Source of the DNA: Chromera velia | Lineage: Eukaryota; Sar; Chromeraceae | Length of the DNA stretch: 64,000 nt | Direction: 5' to 3' | Assembly (NCBI GenBank): GCA_018398765.1 | Contig: JAHBMJ010003272.1 | Span: 22,103 to 86,102, forward strand | Shown here: positions 45,380-55,801 of the stretch, one piece after another | How positions within the stretch are numbered: the first letter of the stretch is position 1 | Layout: the number at the start of each line of letters is the position of its first letter | Translations under genes and position numbers: made by a program | The notes under the pieces: model-generated | Databases searched by the model: none | Told to the model about the DNA's origin: nothing | The model's input: only the letters and a program-made list of their open reading frames with translations

Positions 45380-48131
45380 TCAACAAACAATCAGTGTGTC
45401 CTGGACTGTGTGCATGAACCCGACTAACTTGTCCCCGTATCCGTGAGTTTCGAGGGCGTCCTTCAGGGCGGCGACGGTGAAGAGGACGTTTTTGGGATTT
45501 GCGTTCACACCCATCAGCCCGACGCGAAGGGCCTTGCCGGCAGTGGGGCCGAGACCCGCGGAGATCTCCACTTCGTACTTGGCCATGATCCATGGAAGAA
45601 TCTGCATTGTCAGGGGACGGAAAGAGAGAAACAAAAAGAGAAGGAAGTGAGGGGGATTTATTGAGTCAACGATCTGTAGAAACACAGAGAAGAAGAGAGG
45701 GGAACAAGAAAGGAAGAGTGTGTGTCAGGCAGACAGAAAACAAAAGAAAGGAAAAAACGCAAGAAAAAAAAAAAACCATCCTATTTAGGAAACATCAAAC
45801 CTCTGTCTGTCTGTCCCTTCGACTGACTGACCGACTGACCTTTGAGGGGTCGATGCCCTCAGCCGCGTTTAGTTTCATACAAAAGAATTCTGAAAAAGAA
45901 TTCCTGTATGAAAGTAAATGTATGAAAGTAAACGACTGACTGACCTTTGTGGGGTCGATGCCCTCCGCCGCGATGGTTGTCACAGACGGCAGTCTCTCGT
46001 CCTTCTTCTCGACCAGACACCTGAGGCCGACTCTCTCCAACTCTGCATACAGAAGATCTGCAGCGTTTTGGTGGCGTGCCCATGCCTTCTCGAGGCGCTC
46101 CTCTGCAAGCACTGCGAGGGCCTCCCGGAGGGCGTAGAACAGAGAGACGGGACCTGCAGGCAAAGACAAAACAAACAGAAACGAAGACAGACTATCATCC
46201 CTGTGTCTTCATTTCAGACAGAAGGGCAACAGAGAAGAAAAAAAGCAAGCGAAGAAACCTGCTGCTCAGGAGAGTGTGTCCCAGAGATGGCCTCAAGAGA
46301 AAATGCAGCAGAAAATGGAATGAAGACCATCCCGAAAGACATGCGAAAGAGAAGCGCCAAGACGCAGAGAGAGCGGGAAGGGTAAGAAAAAAACGCTCCC
46401 ACAACTAGAACAGAAGTGAGTACCCCAACCGACCAGTGTGATGATAGAACCGGGCGCGTCCCTCCACTCCCCAATAGCGTGCAATCTCGTTGGCATCGAA
46501 GTACCATGACTGCACAGGGGTCTTTCTGTTCGTCAGCTTGGCCACTGCACGGGGGCCGAAGGTGATCGGGGAGACACCAGGAGCGCAGGAGAGAGCCTTC
46601 TGACTCCCCGAGTAGCATGCATCCACACACCACTGGTCAACAAGGAGAGGGGCAGCACCGAGGGTGCACACAGCGTCTGCAAGAAGGAGACAGTTGGCCT
46701 CCCTGCAGGCCTCCCCGACGCCCCGCAGGTTCTGCATCGTCCCCCCAGAAGATTCTCCATGGGTGAGGAACAAGAGCGAGGGCTTGTGCTGAGCGAGGGC
46801 GTTCTTGATCTCATCGAGGCTGAAGGTGTGGCCTGCAGCCTTCTCCATCTGCACGGCCTTGCCACCGTATCTGCCGACGATGTCCATGACTCTCTGGCCC
46901 CTGCAGAGAAGGGAACAGAAGAGAAAGAAAGGGAAACCTGGGTGCACGGGATTCTTTTCTTTCCCGTCTTTTTTCAATGTGAGAGATTCTGTAGGGTCCA
47001 AACAATCAGGAAGGCAGAGATAGCAGGGAAGACTTGGGGGTGAAGAGTGCGGCAAAACGTCGTTCCTTGTTCATCGACGAATGCGAAGAATGAATCCAAT
47101 GGAGGAACGCACTGAAAGGAAGGAAGGCTCAGTGTGGCAAAGCAAATCTGCCCTCCCTGACGAAAGGAAAGCCAATCATGCTGACCGACCAGATTCCGTT
47201 GTTTCCCACCAGCACGACATCGCCAGGCTCGACAAGGTTGGCGATGCTGCACTCCATGGCAGCGTGTCCGGTTCCTGCAGGGAGGGAGGGAGGGAGGGAG
47301 GGAGGGGAGGAAGTGACGGGTTAAGAAGAGAAGAGAAGAAAAGAGCGAGGAGAGAGCACAGAGGTAAGGGGATGAAGCACATGGCCGAAGAGACCCTGAC
47401 AACAAAGACAATGGGTTGGCCAGCATGCAAAGGGAGGGGGTGGGGAGAACAGGGAGGTGACACAAAACGGGTGGTAAGAGACAGAGGTGAGCGAAGAGCT
47501 GAGGATGAAAGAGGGAAGAGAAAGAGCGCACCGCTGACTGCGAAGGTCCAGTCACTCTCTGTTTGGAAGGTGTACTTGAGGAGTTCCTTGATCTCGTCCA
47601 TGATCTTCAGGGTGGGGGGGTGAAGGTGTCCGAGAGCAGGAAGAGCCATGGCAGACATCACGCGCTGCAGAGAACGGACAAAGATGGGCGCAGAAGGCAG
47701 GGCAAGAAGAGGCACAGAAAACAGTCAGGTAAGCAGGAGGAGGAGTAGAGACGAAGATCCAGGTGCAAGTCCCGGTCGGTCACTCACGGGGTGGTAGTTG
47801 GAAGGACCTGCAAGGAGACAGAGAGGAGCAGGAGACAGGAAAGAATGAGTTTCTCTTCCAAAAGGATTGTAAGCCCAAAGTGGCAGCGTGGACTTACCAG
47901 GACCCATCATGTCACGCCGGGGAACCTGCAGCCACCGATCATGAAATGGAGATGAGTGAAGAAGAACGTCAACTCAGCCAGCAGGCAAGAGAGGACAGAA
48001 GATGCAGAGCTGCTGACCACAAGGCGCCCGAAGTCCTTCCTGTGGGTGTCATCGACGCTCATTGTGGGATTCGATGCAAGAGAGAGGCCCAGAAGGACAG
48101 CGCTACACACAAAAAGACAGCGAAAAAGCAT
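45380..48131 (-). CDS. AGXT: Alanine-glyoxylate / serine-pyruvate aminotransferase (class V, PLP)
   Basis: Eight exons on the minus strand: 48131-48018, 47925-47898, 47807-47788, 47664-47532, 47274-47190, 46900-46434, 46153-45945 and 45601-45380. They join to 425 residues. Family landmarks appear in order: GPGPSNYHPRVM (substrate loop), GHLHP, SGTGHAAMECS (PLP phosphate-binding turn), GIWGQRVMDI, THGESSGG, the LADAVC aspartate, and SGSQKAL, whose Lys forms the Schiff base with PLP. The C-terminal domain ends ALRVGLMG...NVLFTVAALKDAL. The enzyme transaminates glyoxylate with alanine or serine, as in photorespiration and glyoxylate detoxification. The N-terminus is hydrophobic (MLFRCLFVCSAVLLGLSLAS) with a second Met at codon 24; the C-terminus (IVC) is not a peroxisomal PTS1. 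Exon 3 is only 20 nt. Intron 7 contains a copy of the exon 7 end. Exon borders are inferred but give uninterrupted homology. Confidence 0.9.
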
Positions 48132-48708
48132 CTACTCGAGTTGCAATGACAAACACCCAGACTTCGATCTGGTGACCAAAGCTCTATCATTAGAATGGAC
48201 GGTGGGAGACTGCATGCGTGTCAGTGCGTGGAGAGACGCCATGCATTTTGTGTGTGCGTGCGTCAAGGAAGTCTAATCCGTCATGCATCCCATACACTCT
48301 CCCGGCATGGCCCCGGAAAGCGAAACAAACGAACAATCAGATAACAATCAGTGTGTTGTCTTACATGCCAAGGGGGGTCGCGACAAAATACACCTCTGAT
48401 TTCTGACTCCAATTTTCGACGCGCGACTCTGATCTTCAGTCTGTCAGGCTCTGCTCTTCGATCACGACGACTTCCCCCTTCCAGCTAAAGGCTCCGTCAC
48501 CGACTTCAGAAACATCCCCACACTTGTCTCTTTGCTGTTTCAGTGTTCCCTTTCCTCACTGGGAGTAGGGAATCCCCGTCTGCCGATTTCCTGCTTTTTT
48601 TCATCTGTTGCTCGAAAATCAGAAGTCCCGCACTTGTCTCCTTAACCACGTCCGTCCCTTTTCTCTTGGTCTCTTCACCCTTGACCTGTACCTGGGCCTC
48701 TACGAATT
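48132..48708. other. Intergenic region upstream of the aminotransferase
   Basis: It should contain the aminotransferase promoter (minus strand) and the left boundary of the transposon-like gene that follows. No terminal inverted repeat or specific promoter motif could be defended. Confidence 0.35.
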
Positions 48709-49544
48709 GTGTTTGGACGGTTGTTGGCTGACGGGGAGATCTCTATACGGCACGAGGCAAAATCCCTGGACGAGTGGCTGCGCACCTTCCGCAGCGCTGC
48801 CCTCAGGGGGGCCCTAACTCTCGGAAGGGGGGAGGCTCTACGGAATGGAGTCGTAGAGAAAGTGTACGAACTCTTCAAGAACTGCAGGGCATCTATGCCA
48901 CAAGCGAAAGAGGGCAGGACAGTGAAGGTGCAAAAGAAAGGAGCCCAGCAGACATCGATTCTGGGGTTTTTAAAGTTTTCTACAGGTTCCCAGTCTGAAC
49001 AAGGGCGGCAACAAGAGGAGGGGCAAAGACCAAAGCTGAAAGCGTGTGAGTGCTGCTGCGGATTCCACTTCGAGAATTTTGACACAGACCTGTGGAAGAG
49101 ATGCTTCAAGGCTGAAAAGGACTTTTTACTGATGAAGGACTTCGCCCCCCCCCCTCCGGCTTTCTCTGCAGCTAGGTCTACAGTCACTGCGGAGCATCCC
49201 CCCACCCCTTTGGACGTTCAAAACTCTACTGAAGCAGTGGAGGGCCCCTTCCACCGGTAGGGTGGCAAGCTTCCTCCCCACCAGATCAACTGGGCGAAGT
49301 CTGCGTGCAAGAAGGCGGGGAAACCGTACAGGAAAATGCTTGGATAGATTGAGCCCCCCAACCTTATTGACCCAGACCTCATGAATAAGCCCTGCCTAGA
49401 GCACTACTTCATCAAGAGGTTCTTCATATGGAACCCCACTGAAGATCCCTCGGTGACTCGCAAGTTCCCTCAGGGCACGGTCCCATGCCCAGACTGCAAA
49501 GGGCCGTTGGGAAAAAAGGGGTGTGGGACTCGCCCCCCAAGATA
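48709..49544 (+). pseudogene. 5' coding part of the transposon-like gene, with two in-frame TAG stops
   Basis: A single frame encodes about 278 codons up to the LTR insertion point, interrupted by TAG at 49258-49260 and again near 49348. A cysteine cluster (CECCCGFHF) lies before the stops and a CPDCKGPLGKKGCGTRPPRY segment after them. The DNA after the stops clearly belongs to the same protein, since CPDC...RPPRY leads directly into the segment beyond the retrotransposon. The gene is therefore inactive at this locus unless the stops are spliced out or read through. Confidence 0.6.
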
Positions 49545-49866
49545 TGTGAGGGGCGTGCCTGGGGCTGAGACGTCGGGCTGTACATGTGGCGGCGCGAGAG
49601 GTGCTGCCGGGGCGTGAGTGCACATAGTATAGGTACCGGGACCGGCTCGGAGACGGCTTGCCACCGGGCCACGAGCGCGCGCGATCAAATCGATTTTAGT
49701 GAAGGCTGCAGCTATGGGATGAGACCAAATAAATGCAGTTAATGGTTTGAGCAGCCTGGTGCATGAAGTGATCAACAGACTGTTTGACTGGCTAGATTGA
49801 ACACTAACGCTTCTAGGTCAGACGTACCTTCGGACCATCATATAGCATTGTACTGTTCATCTTACA
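49545..49866 (+). repeat. 5' LTR
   Basis: 322 bp, starting TGTGAGGGGCG and ending CATCTTACA, so it has TG...CA ends with short inverted termini. It matches the copy at 55481-55801. The last 180 or so bases are identical in the two copies; all differences fall in the first 145 bases. Confidence 0.95.
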
Positions 49867-49885
49867 GTTGGTAGTAGAGCCTCTT
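49867..49885 (+). promoter_or_regulatory. Primer-binding site
   Basis: Immediately after the 5' LTR the sequence reads GT then TGGTAGTAGAGC. A PBS normally begins TGG within a few bases of the LTR. This one is close to the plant-type initiator-methionine tRNA PBS (TGGTATCAGAGC), so tRNA-iMet is the likely primer. Confidence 0.6.
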
Positions 49886-49922
49886 TCCAGCGTCAGATAA
49901 GGGTGGAGAGAAAAGTTTCCAA

Positions 49923-51020
49923 GTGTCGCTTCAGACTGAGAATTGCTCTTCCTTCCTTCGGCTCGATACGCTGATGGAAAGTGCGCAGAATGTTGGGGCT
50001 CCGGGCATTCCAGAAGTGTTTGGGGCCTTTGAAACATTGTCCAATTCGATACGCATCGTTCAGGAAACGCAGGCCTTGCAGGGACAACAATTGACTTTGC
50101 AGGGACAGGCTTTGGGGGCACAAGGACAGGCTATTCAAGCTATCCAATCAGGCCTTTCTCTATCATCCGAGGTTTCCCCTCCGATCCTTCAGAGCTCACC
50201 TGCTGGTGTGAGCACTGACACTGGTCCCGGTCACTGCGCAAGCAAGGTTGTGAAGCTCCCCGCCAAGCTGGTGTTCTCTGGTAAGAGGGAGGAGCTTCAG
50301 AGATGGCTGAAGGACGTAGAAGACTTCTTTGAGCTGAACGAGGTGAGGGAATCGAAGAAAATGAAGACGGCAAAAGGCCGGCTACCGGCCTATTTGAAGG
50401 AATGGTATGAGAAGTATGAGGAGGAGCATGGAGTGACACTGTTCTTGAACTGGGAGTCGCTGAAGACTGAACTCACGGAGAGACTGAAGGTGACCATAGA
50501 GAGGAGTATCGCTCGGGCAAAGCTTCAGGCACTTCACTGCACTGAAGCCTTAGGGGTGAAGAAGTACAACGAGGCCTTCTCTCAGTTGGTGGGCCAGCTT
50601 TCCCACCTATGGGAGGAAGACGTTGTCGAGGACTACATCAAGGGACTGCCGAACTCCATCACCCTCGACGTTGCGAAAGCGAAGACACACACACTGTTAG
50701 AGACACAGAAGGAGGCAGCCGAGATCGAAGCCTTCCTCTCCTCCCAAGCAAAAGGTGGTGGACACCGAGATTTCCGTCTGCGCGTTCCCGAGAGTGGAGG
50801 GGTAAGCGGTTAACGTAACCAGCCGCTTGTCCCTGAGGAAAGGCCCGTCCCCATGGATTTATGTGGGGTCTGTTCGCTCCCACCACCACTCACGCCAGAC
50901 GAGAGAGCCCATTACATCCGAGAAGGATGGTGCTTCCATTACCGCCTGTCTGGTCATAGTGCCAACAGATGCCCAAGGCCACAGGGCTGGGCAAATTATG
51001 GCAACTCCCATGTAGACTCG
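49923..51020 (+). pseudogene. gag: Gag (capsid and degenerate zinc knuckle)
   Basis: Open from 49923 to a TAA at 50811-50813 (296 codons), continuing in the same frame beyond it. The central part (LVFSGKREELQRWLKDVEDFF, through NWESLKTELTERL) is typical Ty3/Gypsy Gag. After the stop lies a nucleocapsid-type CCHC knuckle in which the second Cys is Tyr (WCFHYRLSGHSANRCP). N-terminal QGQ/LQGQ repeats precede the capsid region. The frame ends in TAG and TAA around 51015-51035. Confidence 0.85.
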
Positions 51021-51035
51021 TGGAGATAGGGGTAA

Positions 51036-52270
51036 CGAGGAGAAAGGCAGTGGGCACGGGTTCCTCCTTTCAGGCGCAGTGGAGGGGGGGATACAGAGAC
51101 TCGGGCCCTCGGGGCAGAGGGCGTGATGGTCGTGGAAAGCGTGGAGGTGGCCGTGACGGTGGACGATCTGGAGTCCGGACGATCTACGGGGGCTATGAAG
51201 AGGGAGAAGTGCCCCCGACACGTGGTCAGTGTGGTCAGTGCACAGAAATATATGGGGATCCCCAAGAGTTTGACATTCCCATCGAACATATAAACATGTG
51301 TGACACAGAGTCAAATTCCGCTCTCGATTTGTTCTCTGATTTGGACTTTCATCCAGGGTTGTTTGTATACTCTGGCCGAATGGCGGGTGTGCCTGTCAGA
51401 GCTTTGGTTGACTTCGGAGCGGATGATATTTATCTAGATCGTAGATTTGCCCGTGCCTACCGCATCCATGTGTGCAGATTAAGACGACCAACTCTGGTAC
51501 CTGGGGCGCTAAAAGCTTCGAAGAAGGCGATCAAAACGCAAACGGTTCGGGAGTGTGCACCCTCTATGCCGGTTAGCATCCAAGGGTACCAAGAGACAGT
51601 AGGTGTCATACTGGCCGACCTGGAGGAATATGATTTAATTTTGGGAACAAAGTGGGGGCGTAAGTATAAGCCAGAGTTATAGTGGTCGTCTCAAAGTCTG
51701 CGTTTTTGGTTCAAGGGGAAATTGATTTACTGGGTGCCTGATGCAGAGCTTGAAGAGGAGGAGGAATTTTCAGATTGTCCCCCTCTTCTCTCTTCTGTGC
51801 AGGCACACCGAGCAATCCAGAAGGGGGCGGTCTGCCACATTCTGCGGTTGCAGACAAGATCCTCTCCTGGTGAGTTCAGTGCATGTCGGGTTCAAGGGCT
51901 TCATGAAATACATGAGGGGGAAAAGAATGTGGAGATGAAGGAAAAAGGAAAGGGAGGTAGTGAGACAGTGAATGACTTTCTTTCTTTGCTCCCGGCTGAC
52001 CATCCTATTTTCTCTTCGCCTGATTTGAGTGAAGTGCATGAGTTTCTTCAAAAACCGTCCGTGCCTATCGACGTGAAAAGAATTATGGTGGAGAATGCAA
52101 CTCTCTTTCCTGACTCTCTTTCAGGATTACCTCCGTCTCGGGGCGAGGGGCTGGATTTCAAGATCGATTTGGAACCCGGCCACCCACCCCCAGCTTGCCC
52201 ACCTTACTGTCTTTCTCTTGGTGAGTTGGATGAGCTGAGAAAGCAGATGGATACATATTTGAAACAGCTA
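51036..52270 (+). pseudogene. pol: Aspartic protease and start of reverse transcriptase region
   Basis: In frame 2, an RG-rich stretch leads to a retropepsin core: VRALVDFGADDIYLD where the family has D-S/T-G-A, and the second half VGVILADLEEYDLILGTKW. The catalytic triplet reads D-F-G, which should abolish activity. A TAG at 51680-51682 interrupts the frame before the RT N-terminus (LEPGHPPPACPPYCLS). A frameshift near 52270 separates this from the RT core. Confidence 0.8.
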
Positions 52271-53378
52271 GGGATTCATTCGCCTATCATACTCTCCGTA
52301 TGCAGCTCCAGTGTTGTTTATACAGAAGAAAGACGGAAGCATGAGGATGTGTTGTGATTATACAGGACTGAACAGAATTATAATCAAAGATAAACACCCA
52401 CTCCCTCACCCACAAGACCTCATTGATCGGCTGCATGGGGCAAAATTCTTCACTGCACTTGATCTCAGACAGTACTACCATCAAATGAGAGTAAGGGAGG
52501 GAGATATTCAGAAAACAACATTCACAACACGGTATGGAAATTTCGAGTGGTTGGTTGTCTCTTTTGGGTTGACAAACGCTCCACCGGCAGCAATGAGACT
52601 CATTCAGTATGTATTACGTGAGTGTTTGGATCGATACGTATTGGTTTTCATTGACGATATTTTGATTTATTCGCGGACAAGAGAAGAGCATGTAAGGCAT
52701 GTGTCTCGGGTTTTGTTTTTGTTGAGACAAGCGAAATTGTTCGCGAAGCTTTCGAAATGTCATTTTTTTCAAAGAGAGGTTGTTTTTCTTGGATTGAAGA
52801 TTTCAGAAAAGGGAGTGAGGCCAGAGAGAAGTAAAATAGAGGAAATTAAGAACTGGCCTGTACCAAAGAGCACGAGTGAATTACATTCTTTTCTTGGCTT
52901 GGCGTCGTGGGTCAGAAGATTTATTTTCGAGTTCAGTAAGAAGGCTGCTCCGATGTATCGCTTGCTGAAAAAGAAGGTGAAGTTTGAATGGAAAAAAGAG
53001 CAGCAAGCGAGCTTTGAGACAGTGATTCAGAAGGAAGCCGTGAAGAAAGTGACGGAATTGTTTGTTCCCGAACCTATCTGCCCGTTTGAGGTCTTTATAG
53101 ATGCCTGCGAAAAGACCTCAACGCTCGCGGCGGTGTTGATGCAGAAGGACCCACAGGTCAGAATTTTGCGTCCGTATGCCTTCGCATCAAGAACGATGAG
53201 CCCCGCAGAGAAGAACTATCATATCAAAGACAAAGAATTTTTGGCGTATGTGTTTGCTGTAAAGATTTGGCGTCCGTATGTCTCTTGCACTACTTAAGTG
53301 TGGAGCGATCATGAATCTTTGAAAACGATCACGTTGACTGCTGATCGGATGCAAATGTCTCCGCGCATGCGTCGTTAG
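52271..53378 (+). pseudogene. pol: Reverse transcriptase and RNase H
   Basis: The RT core starts at SYSPYAAPVLFIQKKDGSMR, followed by the DLRQYYHQMR motif, FGLTNAPPA and the catalytic box VFIDDILIYS (FIDD at 52648-52659). The Ty3-type tether (WPVPKSTSELHSFLGLASW) leads to RNase H (VFIDACEKTSTLAAVLMQ, KDKEFLAYVFAVKIW). A TAA at 53295 is followed in the same frame by VWSDHESLKTI, the next RNase H block, and a TAG at 53376 replaces the Trp of the RRW motif. Confidence 0.9.
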
Positions 53379-55222
53379 GTGATGTTGTTTGATCAGATTG
53401 GAATCGTTCCTCGCTATGTGCCGGGATCGAAAAATTGGGTGGCGGATGCATTGAGTAGAAAGCCAGAGAGAGAGACAGAGGCAAACAGAGAGACAGAGGA
53501 GAAGAAAGAGACAGAGGCAAATAGGGAGACAGAGGAGAAGAGAGAGACAGAGGCAAACAGAGAGACAGAGGAGAAGAGAGAAACAGAGGCAAACAGAGAG
53601 ACAGAGGAGAATAGAGAAACAGAGAAGGAAAGAAAGATAGAGGAGGAAAGAGAAAACGTTGAGGAAAAGAGTGAAGAAGAAAAAGAAGAAGGAGACAGAG
53701 AAAAAAGAATTCTGGTGGGAATAGAAATGAGGGTGGACGTGGATGAAGAGTTTCTGAGAGAGATAAAGAGAGGATATAAGAAGGAAACATTCTTTCAGGA
53801 ACTGTGTGAGGTGCTTAGGTATCCAGAAGAGCCGGTGCCTCGACACTTGAGAATAAGAATTCAACCATTTACTTTCATGGATGGCCTCCTGTATTTCAAA
53901 AATCGTCTGGCCATCCCTACTGATATATTGCAGAGACAAATCATCTCAGAGCACCACGACATCATAATGGACGGACACCTAGGGCCAGAAAAGACTTTCT
54001 TGAAGGTGAACAGCAAGTTTTACTGGCCTAATATGTACCGCTCAGTGAAGAAATACGTGGCTTGCTGTGATGTATGTCAGAGAGCAAAACATTCAACACA
54101 GAAAAAACCAGGTTTGCTGAATCTGCTGCCCATCCCTGAATTTACATATAAGAGTCTTTCTCTCGACTTCCTGTTTGGTCTGCCGAGGACATTGTATTGG
54201 GGAAAGATTGTGGATGGAATTCTGTCTGTGGTTGACCATCTGTTAAAAGATGCATTTTTCATTCCAGTGTGGGAAGAGATCACAGGAGAAGAAACTGCGT
54301 CTGTTGTGTTTGAAAGAGTGGTGTGTTCTATTGGTATGTTTCAGTCGCTCGTCCCTGATCGTGATCCTCACTTTATTTCTGCCTTCTGGCAAGAGTTACA
54401 GAAGCTATGGAATTTAAAATGAAAATGAGTTCCTCTCGACACCCACAGACAGACGGACAGACAGAGAGAGACAATAGGACGATCGGGGAGATATTGCGAT
54501 GTTTCGTGGTGGACCATCAGGAAGACTGGGCCGAGGCTTTGCCTGCATGTAATTTTGCCTACAGAGACAGTGTTCATCCTGTAACTAGTCTCTCACCTTA
54601 CAAATTTATGCATGGGTTTGATCCAATTCGTCTGCCTGCAGTGCTGGTTAGGGGAAGCTCGCTGTCACCTTCTGTAGCGGACTTCGTCGCAAGGTACAAA
54701 GCAGAGATTACCTAGGCGAAGGAATTGTTTGAGCGGGCCAGAGAGACAGCAGCCCGCTATTATGATCAACACCGCAAGGAATTGGAAGTTGGCCCTGGAG
54801 ATTGGGTTTTGGTGCACAGAGAGTTCTTTGAACAAGAAAAGAGACCGGAAGGACAAAAAAGAAAGTTCGAGCCAATTTGGTTTGGTCCCTTTGAGGTAGA
54901 GAGAATGGTGACAAGAGGAGCGTATGAGCTTATCTTCCCGGCAGGTGTGCGCATTCATCCTGTAGTGAATGTAACCTATTTGAAGAAGTATATTAGAGAA
55001 CCGGGAGATCCTCCACCTGCAGTCAGACTCCCTAGATTTGAAGGATCGGAATATGAAGTGGAGGAGGTATTGGAATGGAGAAAAATCGGTGGAAAGTCGC
55101 ATTATTTGGTGAGATGGAAGGGATTCAGAAAGGAAGATGCCTTATGGGAACCGGCAGAAAATCTTTCATGTGCAAAAGAAGCAATTGCCGACTTCAAGAA
55201 AAGAAGAATGCAAAGGAAGTGA
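53379..55222 (+). pseudogene. pol: Integrase with C-terminal chromodomain
   Basis: After a low-complexity insert (36-bp repeats, 53461-53690) the integrase has the HHCC zinc domain (EHHDIIMDGHLG...CCDVCQRAKH). The catalytic core has Asp in LSLDFLFGLP, Asp in PDRDPHF, and Glu after HPQTDGQTE. A frameshift near 54415 separates the second Asp and the Glu, and a TAG at 54713-54715 precedes the C-terminal part. That part has the GPFEV/HPVVNVTYLKKY integrase end and then a chromodomain (YEVEEVLEWR, HYLVRWKGF, LWEPAENL; 55052-55195). Chromodomains direct chromovirus insertion to heterochromatin in other hosts. Confidence 0.9.
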
Positions 55223-55480
55223 GGCCTGGGAGTGGATAGGCATGTGTGAGGGATGAGTTAGAAAAGGAGTTAGTAGAAAAGTTAGTGAGCTTCAAGGTGA
55301 GAGACAAATTAAGTAGGCGTGGACAAGCTGGACAAAGGAGGTGGTGCTGGGCAGGTGACTGGTTGGATCTGGTTGGTCGTGGTATACCGACCTCCATGCA
55401 TGTTTCTCAACTGATTGATGCAGGCCTGAGTACTCAGCCAAGGAACTGAGCGTGGACGTCAGTTTGGCGGACGGACATGT

Positions 55481-55801
55481 GTGAGGGGCGTACCTGGGGC
55501 TGAGACGTCGGGCTATACATGTGGCGGCGCGAGAGGTGCTGTTGGGGTGTGAACGCGCATAGTACAGGTACCGGGACCGGCTCGGAGACGGCTTGCCGCC
55601 AGGCTACGAGCGCGTGCGATCAAATCGATTTTAGTGAAGGCTGCAGCTATGGGATGAGACCAAATAAATGCAGTTAATGGTTTGAGCAGCCTGGTGCATG
55701 AAGTGATCAACAGACTGTTTGACTGGCTAGATTGAACACTAACGCTTCTAGGTCAGACGTACCTTCGGACCATCATATAGCATTGTACTGTTCATCTTAC
55801 A
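55481..55801 (+). repeat. 3' LTR
   Basis: 321 bp, the partner of 49545-49866, one base shorter through loss of a C after CCTGGGG. It is followed by the AGATA target duplicate. The usual purine-rich primer tract before it is not obvious: the bases upstream (GTTTGGCGGACGGACATG) are mixed. Confidence 0.95.

Larger units (their letters stand above)
49545..55801 (+). mobile_element. Chromovirus-type Ty3/Gypsy LTR retrotransposon, decayed
   Basis: The element is bounded by 322- and 321-bp LTRs (TGTGAG...CTTACA) and a 5-bp AGATA duplication (49540-49544 and 55802-55806). The internal order is PBS, Gag, protease, reverse transcriptase, RNase H, integrase and chromodomain, the Ty3/Gypsy order. The coding region carries several stops and at least two frameshifts, so it is not autonomous. 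The LTRs differ at 13 substitutions and one indel (about 96% identity), suggesting insertion some time ago. The host sequence is another transposon, so this is a nested insertion. Confidence 0.93.
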
